Shown here: positions 1 through 4,748 of the stretch, one piece after another
Layout of the letters: each line of letters starts with the position of its first letter
Position numbering within the stretch: the first letter of the stretch is position 1
From: Thermoplasmata archaeon
GTDB taxonomy: Archaea > Thermoplasmatota > Thermoplasmata > Lutacidiplasmatales > UBA184
Reading direction: 5' to 3'
Assembly (NCBI GenBank): GCA_030037695.1
Contig: JASHQF010000028.1
Location: 1-5,950 of the forward strand
Length of the DNA: 5,950 nucleotides
The notes under the pieces: model-generated
Databases searched by the model: none
What the model was told of the DNA's origin: nothing
The model's input: only the letters and a program-made list of their open reading frames with translations
Translations under genes and position numbers: made by a program

Positions 1-135
1 TCCGCCGCCGCTCCGGAGCCCGTCCCCGCGGCCCCCGCCGCGGCCGGTGGGAGCCTCAAGCCGTGCCCGAACTGCAGCAAGGAGATCCCCTCGGACTACC
101 TCGTCTGTCCGTTCTGCGGCTCCGTGACGCAGTAG
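1..135 (+). CDS. C-terminal end of a zinc-ribbon protein (5' truncated by window)
   Basis: Only the last 44 codons are visible, reading in frame from base 1 to a TAG at 133-135. The visible peptide has two parts. Residues 1-18 are almost entirely Ala, Pro and Gly, which looks like a flexible linker. Residues 22-40 carry two CxxC knuckles, CPNC and CPFCG, separated by 11 residues, which is the spacing of a small zinc ribbon that would bind one zinc ion through four cysteines. Such C-terminal ribbons on disordered linkers are common in archaeal proteins of many functions, including membrane-anchored and regulatory ones, so the ribbon does not identify the protein. The function of the missing N-terminal part cannot be judged. 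The reading frame and zinc-ribbon call are solid; the protein's identity is unknown. Confidence 0.8.
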   Translation, partial: SAAAPEPVPAAPAAAGGSLKPCPNCSKEIPSDYLVCPFCGSVTQ

Positions 136-148
136 ACGCGAGCTAGCG

Positions 149-167
149 CGGGCCCGGCACGGGCCCG
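149..167. repeat. GC-only hairpin after the zinc-ribbon gene; possible terminator
   Basis: The eight-base palindrome CGGGCCCG occurs at 149-156 and again at 160-167, separated by GCA. Transcribed, the two copies can pair as an eight-base-pair stem with a three-base loop. It starts 13 bases after the zinc-ribbon stop codon and lies about 33 bases before the ahcY TATA-like box. It might help end the upstream transcript, but no run of T follows it, as archaeal terminators usually need, so the role is a guess. GC-rich DNA produces such palindromes by chance. Confidence 0.3.
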
Positions 168-197
168 GTCCGTCTCGGCGTGCTCCGGCGACGGCAC

Positions 198-206
198 CCT
201 TTATCC
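198..206 (+). promoter_or_regulatory. TATA-like box of the ahcY-gcvH operon
   Basis: The sequence CCTTTATCC is the only A/T-rich stretch in the roughly 100 bases upstream of ahcY. Its core TTTAT (200-204) is centred 35 bases before the ATG at 237. Archaeal TATA boxes usually lie about 26 bases before the transcription start, which would put the start near 228 and give a leader of about 8-9 bases. No Shine-Dalgarno sequence precedes the ATG, in line with a near-leaderless mRNA. The call rests on position and base composition only. Confidence 0.5.
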
Positions 207-236
207 CGTCCGGCCGCTCGGCGGGCCGGTCCGGCG

Positions 237-1469
237 ATGGTCGGGGACGTCGAGCGGGGCCGGCTCAAGATCGGCTGGGCCCGCGACCACATGCCCGTCC
301 TTGCCGGGATCCGGGAGCGGTTCCGCGCGGAGCGCCCGCTCGCGGGGCTCACGCTCTCGGCGGTCCTTCACATCGAGGCGAAGACCTGCGTCCTCGCGCT
401 CACCCTCCAGGACGCCGGCGCCCAGGTCCACCTCGCGGGCGGGAATCCGCTCAGCACCGACGACGACGTCGTCGCGGCGGTCCGGGAGGAGGGGGTCGAC
501 GTACGGGCGCACCGCGGCGAATCCCTCCCCGAGTACCGTGCGGCGATCGCCGCGATGCTGGAGGCCGAGCCGGACGTGATCGTCGACGACGGCGCGGACC
601 TGGTCGCGCTCGTCCACACGTCGGGCAAGGGGCGGGGGAAGCTCCGGGGCTCGACCGAGGAGACGACGACCGGCGTCACGCGGCTCAAGGCGCTCGCGAA
701 GTCCGGAAAGCTCCTGTTCCCGGCGATCAACGTCAACGACGCCGACATGAAGCACCTCTTCGACAATCGCTACGGGACGGGCCAGTCGACCCTCGAGGGG
801 ATTCTCGCCGCGACGAACCTGCTCCTCGCCGGCAAGGTCGCCGTGGTCGCCGGGTACGGCTGGGCCGGCCGGGGCGTCGCCGCCCGGCTCCGGGGCCTCG
901 CCGCGGACGTCATCGTGACGGAGGTCGACCCGGTCCGCGCCCTAGAGGCGCGGATGGACGGTTTCCGGGTGCTGCCGATGCTCGACGCGGCGAAGGTCGC
1001 CGATCTCGTCGTCACCGTCACCGGGACGACCGGGGTCGTGCGGCGGGAGCACCTCCAGCTCCTCCCCGACGGGTGCCTTCTGGCCAACGCGGGCCACTTC
1101 GACGTGGAGATCTCGAAACCCGACCTCGAGGGCCTCGCCGTGAGCCACCGGACGGCGCGGCCGAACGTCGAGGAGTACCGGATGGCGGACGGCCGTCGGA
1201 TCTACCTGCTCGGCGAGGGCCGGCTCATCAACCTCGCCACCGGCCAGGGCCACCCGGTCGAGATCATGGACCTCTCCTTCGCCCTCCAGGCGCTCTCCGC
1301 CGAGCATATCGCCAAGCACGGGCGCGAGATGGCCCCTGCCGTCTACCCCGTCCCCCGGGGCGTCGATCTCGCGGTCGCCCGGGCGGCCCTCGGCCCGATG
1401 GGGATCGCGATCGATGACCCCACGCCCGAACAGGTGAAGTACGGCGAGTCGTGGACCGACGGAACGTGA
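237..1469 (+). CDS. ahcY: Adenosylhomocysteinase (S-adenosylhomocysteine hydrolase)
   Basis: A 410-residue cytosolic NAD-dependent enzyme that splits S-adenosylhomocysteine into homocysteine and adenosine, relieving inhibition of methyltransferases. Family signatures are clear: VDDGADL (116-122), the EETTTGV segment (141-147), VNDADMKHLFDNRYGTGQS (166-184) with the substrate-binding Lys172 and Asp176, the NAD-binding loop GYGWAG (206-211), NAGHFDVEI (284-292), and GQGHPVEIMD (337-346). The length matches the short archaeal form, and the C-terminal Lys/Tyr tail of bacterial and eukaryotic enzymes is absent. The reading frame is open back to a GTG at 180, but that start would lie upstream of the TATA-like box and add an Arg/Pro-rich stretch; ATG 237 gives a family-like N-terminus. 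Some methanogen homologues act on S-inosylhomocysteine instead, which sequence alone cannot exclude. First gene of an operon with gcvH, overlapping it by four bases. Confidence 0.96.
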   Translation: MVGDVERGRLKIGWARDHMPVLAGIRERFRAERPLAGLTLSAVLHIEAKTCVLALTLQDAGAQVHLAGGNPLSTDDDVVAAVREEGVDVRAHRGESLPEYRAAIAAMLEAEPDVIVDDGADLVALVHTSGKGRGKLRGSTEETTTGVTRLKALAKSGKLLFPAINVNDADMKHLFDNRYGTGQSTLEGILAATNLLLAGKVAVVAGYGWAGRGVAARLRGLAADVIVTEVDPVRALEARMDGFRVLPMLDAAKVADLVVTVTGTTGVVRREHLQLLPDGCLLANAGHFDVEISKPDLEGLAVSHRTARPNVEEYRMADGRRIYLLGEGRLINLATGQGHPVEIMDLSFALQALSAEHIAKHGREMAPAVYPVPRGVDLAVARAALGPMGIAIDDPTPEQVKYGESWTDGT

Positions 1470-1861
1470 GCTCCCCCGGCGCGACCCCCTCGGACCTCCG
1501 CTACACGAAGACCCACGAATGGGTCCGCCTCGAGGGGAACGTCGCGACGGTGGGGATCACCGACCACGCGCAGTCGGAGCTCACCGACATCGTCTTCGTG
1601 AACCTCCCCGCCGAGGGCCAAGCGGCGAAGGCGGGGGCGAGCGTGCTCGTGCTCGAATCGGTGAAGACCGTCTCCGACGTCTACGCGCCCGCGAACGGCA
1701 CGATCCGCGAGGTCAACCGCGAGCTCAAGGACCATCCCGAGCTCGTCAACCAGGACCCGTACGGCAAAGGTTGGCTGTTCCGCCTCGAGCTCGGGGCGCC
1801 GCTCGACCCGGGCGCGCTGCTCTCGGCCGAGGGGTACCGGGCCTCGCTCGGCGCCGCCTAG
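1466..1861 (+). CDS. gcvH: Glycine cleavage system H protein (lipoyl carrier)
   Basis: A 131-residue lipoyl-domain protein that shuttles the aminomethyl group of glycine between the P, T and L proteins of the glycine cleavage system in the cytosol. The N-terminal LRYTKTHEWVR (11-21), the ITDHAQSELTDIVFVNLP stretch (31-48) and the lipoylation motif ESVKTVSDVYAP (64-75) are typical; Lys67 (codon 1664-1666) is the expected lipoyl attachment site. The length is normal for the family. I chose GTG 1466 because it overlaps the ahcY stop as GTGA, a usual sign of translational coupling, and yields a normal N-terminus. An in-frame GTG at 1451 would add five residues and remains possible. No gcvT or gcvP lies in the window, so the rest of the system must be encoded elsewhere. 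GcvH-like lipoate-binding proteins of sulfur metabolism exist, but nothing sulfur-related is nearby. Confidence 0.95.
   Translation: MSSPGATPSDLRYTKTHEWVRLEGNVATVGITDHAQSELTDIVFVNLPAEGQAAKAGASVLVLESVKTVSDVYAPANGTIREVNRELKDHPELVNQDPYGKGWLFRLELGAPLDPGALLSAEGYRASLGAA
1858..1861. other. Overlapping convergent stop codons sharing CTAG
   Basis: The palindromic tetramer CTAG provides both stops: gcvH ends with TAG at 1859-1861 on the plus strand, and the facing dehydrogenase/hydratase gene ends with TAG at 1860-1858 on the minus strand. The coding regions therefore overlap tail-to-tail by four bases and no intergenic terminator is possible. Each transcript must run into the antisense of the other gene before ending. 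Confidence 0.9.
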
Positions 1862-3768
1862 CGCCCCTGGAACTCGGGCTTCCGGCGCTCGAGGAACGCG
1901 CGCATCCCCTCGGTCCGGTCGGACGTCGAGAACGTCCGCCCCGCGGACTCCCCTTCGAGGTGGAGGGCCGCCTCGAGCGGGGCGTCGAGGCCCCGATCGA
2001 TGACCCGTTTCGCCCACCGGACCCCGAGGGGGGCGCGGCTCGCGATCGTCTCGGCGAGCGCCTGGACATCGTCGCGGGCGGTCGCGCGGGGCACGACCCG
2101 CACGACGAAGCCGAGACGGCACGCCTCCTCCGCCGAGATCGGGATCCCGGTATAGACGAGCTCCTTCGCCCGCCCCCGCCCGATCAGCCGCGTGAGCCGG
2201 GTCGCCCCGCCCATGCCGGGGTGGATCCCCACCGTCACCTCGGGCAGGCCGAGCTGCGCCCCCTCCGCCGCCACGATGAAGTCCGCCGCGAGGGCGATCT
2301 CGAGGCCGCCCCCTAGGGCGTACCCTTCGACCAGGGCGATGACGGGGAGAGGGCAGCGCTCGATCGCCTCCGCGGCCCGCTGCCCGACGAACCCGAACTC
2401 GATCCCCTCGACCGGCGACTTGGCGGCCATCTCGGCGATGTCGGCCCCGGCGGCGAACACCGGCGTCGACCCCGCGAGCACTACGGCCCGGACCCACGGC
2501 TCGGCCTCCACCGCGCGGAAGGTGGTGACGAGCTGATCGAAGACGTCCGAATTGAGGGCGTTCAGGACCTCGGGCCGGTCGAGGAGCACCCAGGCGACCG
2601 GTCCGCGGCGCTCCCGGCGGACGAAGGAGAGCGGCCAGCGCCGCTCGCTCCGTCCCGCGCGGTCGACGAGCTCCTGGGAGACCGGGAATCCCGAGCCCCA
2701 TCGGGCCGCGTAGGCGCGGGTGAGCCGTAGTCCCTCGCCGAGGCCGACCGCGCTGAGCTGCGAGAACGGGCCGTACCGACGGCGCAGGCCCACGAGCGCG
2801 CCGCGGTCGACCGCCTCGGCGCTGGCGACGCCCTCCTCGACGAGGCGGGTCGCGATGCCGAACGTGAGACCGAGGAGCCGTTCGCGGACGACCGCCTTTT
2901 TGTCCGGGTCGACCGGGGTCCCCTTCCACGGCCACGGCGCGCCCGAGCGGAACTGGCGTTCGAGCAGCGGGGAGGGGGCGTACGCCGGCCCGAACGCTGC
3001 CGCCAGCGACGTCTCCGCGTGGAACGCGATCGGGATCCCGGTGACGTTCATCAGCTCGAACGGTCCGAGGGTCGCCCCGAACACCTCGCGGCCGACCTCC
3101 TCGATCGTCGCGAGGCTGGCGACCCCCTCGTCCGCGAGGCGCGTGGCCTCGTTGAGATACGGGACGAAGAACCGGTTCACGCAGAACCCGGCGCGGTCGG
3201 CCACCTCGATCGGGATCTTGCGGAGGGCGAGCGCGAACCGCCACAGCTCGTCGACGGTGGCGCGATCCGTCGCCTCTCCCGCCACGACCTCGAGGAGCTT
3301 GTTGATCGGGGCCGGATAGAAGAAGTGCAGCCCGCCGAACCGGCCCGGCGACGGGACCCCGTGGGCCAGGGCGGAAACGGACAGCGAAGAGGTGTTCGTG
3401 GCGACGATCGCCCCGTCGGCGAGGGTCGGGCCGATCTCCCGGAACAGCGCCTCCTTTACCGCCGCCTCCTCGAAGACCGCCTCGATCACCAGGGCCGCGT
3501 CGCGCACGGCGGCGGTCGCGTCGGTCGTGAAGGCGATCCGCCCCAGGACCGCGTCCCGATCGGCCGGAGCCATCTTCCTGCGCTCCACGGCCCCGGCGAG
3601 CATCGCGACGATCCTCTCGCGGCCCTTCGCGTTCGCCGCCTCGTCCACGTCGCGGACGCGGACCGAGAACCCGGCCGTCGCGCACGCCTGCGCGATGCCG
3701 CTGCCCATCGTGCCCGCGCCGAGCACGGCGACGGTCGCTCCCGGACCGATCCTCGAGACGGCGTCCAT
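1858..3768 (-). CDS. Bifunctional 3-hydroxyacyl-CoA dehydrogenase / enoyl-CoA hydratase
   Basis: A 636-residue cytosolic fusion catalysing two adjacent beta-oxidation steps: hydration of enoyl-CoA and NAD-linked oxidation of 3-hydroxyacyl-CoA. Residues 10-190 form the Rossmann domain (VAVLGAGTMGSGIA, 13-26) with NTSSLS (125-130); residues 191-285 and about 293-375 are two copies of the C-terminal dehydrogenase domain. By alignment with the mitochondrial enzyme, catalytic Ser127, His148 (HFFYPAP), Glu160 and Asn198 are all present. Residues 385-636 are a crotonase domain with oxyanion-hole segments AAGADI (439-444) and ALGGGLE (484-490), and both catalytic glutamates, Glu490 and Glu510, spaced 20 apart as in rat hydratase. 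Dehydrogenase-first order is the archaeal arrangement, opposite to bacterial FadB. Related fusions act as crotonyl-CoA hydratase/3-hydroxybutyryl-CoA dehydrogenase in archaeal carbon-fixation cycles, so fatty-acid oxidation is likely but not the only option. ATG 3768 places the Rossmann motif near the N-terminus as expected; the frame stays open upstream to 3864 but crosses the promoter. Confidence 0.95.
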   Translation of the reverse strand: MDAVSRIGPGATVAVLGAGTMGSGIAQACATAGFSVRVRDVDEAANAKGRERIVAMLAGAVERRKMAPADRDAVLGRIAFTTDATAAVRDAALVIEAVFEEAAVKEALFREIGPTLADGAIVATNTSSLSVSALAHGVPSPGRFGGLHFFYPAPINKLLEVVAGEATDRATVDELWRFALALRKIPIEVADRAGFCVNRFFVPYLNEATRLADEGVASLATIEEVGREVFGATLGPFELMNVTGIPIAFHAETSLAAAFGPAYAPSPLLERQFRSGAPWPWKGTPVDPDKKAVVRERLLGLTFGIATRLVEEGVASAEAVDRGALVGLRRRYGPFSQLSAVGLGEGLRLTRAYAARWGSGFPVSQELVDRAGRSERRWPLSFVRRERRGPVAWVLLDRPEVLNALNSDVFDQLVTTFRAVEAEPWVRAVVLAGSTPVFAAGADIAEMAAKSPVEGIEFGFVGQRAAEAIERCPLPVIALVEGYALGGGLEIALAADFIVAAEGAQLGLPEVTVGIHPGMGGATRLTRLIGRGRAKELVYTGIPISAEEACRLGFVVRVVPRATARDDVQALAETIASRAPLGVRWAKRVIDRGLDAPLEAALHLEGESAGRTFSTSDRTEGMRAFLERRKPEFQGR

Positions 3769-3777
3769 TCCGGGGGG

Positions 3778-3784
3778 CCTCCCC
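3778..3784 (-). promoter_or_regulatory. Shine-Dalgarno-like site of the dehydrogenase/hydratase gene
   Basis: On the minus strand GGGGAGG (3784 down to 3778) precedes the ATG at 3768 by nine bases, an acceptable spacing for a ribosome-binding site. It supports ATG 3768 over the upstream in-frame ATG at 3864. Because the surroundings are G-rich, the match is suggestive only, and the predicted transcription start lies close to the site. Confidence 0.45.
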
Positions 3785-3805
3785 GGTCGGGCAGCGGGGC
3801 GCGGA

Positions 3806-3811
3806 CTTAAC
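3806..3811 (-). promoter_or_regulatory. TATA-like box of the dehydrogenase/hydratase gene
   Basis: Reading the minus strand, GTTAAG (3811 down to 3806) is the only A/T-rich hexamer in the first 90 bases upstream of the ATG at 3768. Its centre lies about 40 bases before the ATG, predicting a transcription start near 3782 and a leader of roughly 14 bases. It is a weak match to the archaeal TATA consensus. Confidence 0.4.
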
Positions 3812-3862
3812 GGTTGGTCGGCCGGCCCTGGCCCGGGCCGAGCGCCCGCGCACCACGCCGAC

Positions 3863-3867
3863 ATAAA
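3863..3867 (+). promoter_or_regulatory. TATA-like box of the acetyltransferase gene (leaderless arrangement)
   Basis: ATAAA, within ACATAAACC, is centred 23 bases before the GTG at 3888. With the usual archaeal spacing of about 26 bases, transcription would begin at or next to the start codon, giving a leaderless mRNA. An in-frame TAA at 3864-3866 lies inside the box itself, so the gene cannot begin further upstream, which supports the GTG start and the promoter reading together. Confidence 0.55.
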
Positions 3868-3879
3868 CCGGCTCCGGTT
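3866..3879. repeat. 14-base inverted repeat between TATA box and start; possible operator
   Basis: AACCGG (3866-3871) and CCGGTT (3874-3879) are perfect inverted halves separated by CT. The repeat overlaps the downstream edge of the TATA-like box and ends nine bases before the GTG start of the acetyltransferase gene. A dimeric repressor bound here would block the transcription machinery. Position and symmetry suggest an operator, but no regulator gene is visible and chance cannot be excluded. Confidence 0.35.
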
Positions 3880-3887
3880 GGGCGGAC

Positions 3888-4730
3888 GTGGTCGATCCCC
3901 CCACCGAGGAAGAGATCGCCGAGGCGAGCCGTGCGGATCGTCGGTTCGTCCTCGCGCTCGGCGGTTCGACCCTCGAGATCGCCGGCGCCGGGCTCGTGAC
4001 CCACGAGAAGATCCCCTCCCCGAGGTTCAACTTCGTGGAGGAGATCGACGTCGGGGCCGAGCGACAGACGGGCTTCTTCGAGCGAGCGCTCGATCACTAC
4101 TTCCAGCGGGCGATCCGACCGACGTTCCGGCTCCCTCCGGACCCCCCGGCGCACGTCGACCGAGGGTTGCGGGCGCTCGGGTTTCGCCCGGAAGCGGCGC
4201 CGCTCGATCTCTGGATCGAGGCGGACGACGCGGCCCGGGACCCGCCCACGGCGCCGGAGGTACGGCGCGCCGCGGCGACGGAGACGGAGCTCCTCGCCTC
4301 GTTCTGGACGGGGGAACGGGAGCGGCCGGAGCTGCGCACGGCGATCGAGACCGTGCGGGCCCACCCGAACCCGCACGAGGAGCTGGTCCCTCTGCTCGCG
4401 TTCCTCGACGACCGACCGGCCTCGGCGGCCCTCGTCTACCGGTTCGGGTCGACCGCGGGGATCCATCTCCTCACGACCCGCCCCGACGCCCGGGGCCAGG
4501 GGTGTGCTTCGGCGCTCGTCGCCTTCGCGCTGCGCGAGCGACCGTGCGGGGGCGCTCGCCGGTACGTGCTCCTCTCGAACGCCCCCGAAGCCGTGCGGCG
4601 CCTCCCCGATCTTGGGCTCCGCGCCGTACGGCGGCTCACGAGCTACGCCCTCCCCGCCGACGCGCGGCTCCCCAGCCTCCCCCTCGGACCGGCCTCCCCT
4701 CCGCGATGGCGGCCCCCACGACGGGCCTGA
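3888..4730 (+). CDS. GNAT-family N-acetyltransferase-like protein with uncharacterised N-terminal half
   Basis: A 280-residue protein, apparently cytosolic, with no signal peptide or membrane segment. Its C-terminal half (about 125-255) looks like a GNAT fold: a hydrophobic strand GIHLLTT (191-197) followed by the acetyl-CoA loop RPDARGQGCASAL (198-210), which fits the family R-x-x-G-x-A pattern at Arg202, Gly205 and Ala207, then a helix, and the late strand and turn LLSNAPEAVRRLPDLGL (228-244), where the usual Tyr of the N-x-x-A-x-x-x-Y motif is replaced. The substrate is unknown. The first 120 residues contain NFVEEIDVGAERQTGFFER (48-66), which I do not recognise, and a region (67-110) resembling a further GNAT-like half. 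The last 20 residues are Pro/Arg-rich and probably disordered. GTG 3888 is the only possible start after the in-frame TAA at 3864-3866. It is divergent from the dehydrogenase/hydratase gene and monocistronic, ending 18 bases from ppsA. GNAT membership is fairly secure; activity is not. Confidence 0.75.
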   Translation: MVDPPTEEEIAEASRADRRFVLALGGSTLEIAGAGLVTHEKIPSPRFNFVEEIDVGAERQTGFFERALDHYFQRAIRPTFRLPPDPPAHVDRGLRALGFRPEAAPLDLWIEADDAARDPPTAPEVRRAAATETELLASFWTGERERPELRTAIETVRAHPNPHEELVPLLAFLDDRPASAALVYRFGSTAGIHLLTTRPDARGQGCASALVAFALRERPCGGARRYVLLSNAPEAVRRLPDLGLRAVRRLTSYALPADARLPSLPLGPASPPRWRPPRRA

Positions 4731-4748
4731 GCCAGGGAAGGCGCGGAG

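Noticed and set aside
180..236. Upstream GTG start for ahcY
   Set aside because: It would add 19 Arg/Pro/Ala-rich residues not typical of the family and would place the start upstream of the TATA-like box at 198-206.
3820..3839. Palindromes GGCCGGCC and GGCCCGGGCC in the divergent promoter
   Set aside because: Pure G/C palindromes are expected by chance in DNA of this composition, and they align with neither promoter element as clearly as the A/T-containing inverted repeat at 3866-3879.
3769..3864. Upstream ATG start for the dehydrogenase/hydratase gene
   Set aside because: The extra 32 residues are Pro/Arg/Gly-rich, cross the TATA-like box and Shine-Dalgarno-like site, and push the Rossmann motif away from the N-terminus.
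1343..4030. An 895-codon minus-strand open frame spanning several genes
   Set aside because: It overlaps the true dehydrogenase/hydratase gene on the same strand in another frame and gcvH antisense. Its translation is an Arg/Gly/Pro-rich low-complexity string with no domain, as expected for an off-frame reading of GC-rich coding DNA.
4731..4748. Terminator between the converging acetyltransferase and ppsA genes
   Set aside because: The 18 bases contain no inverted repeat and no run of T, so nothing supports a terminator there.
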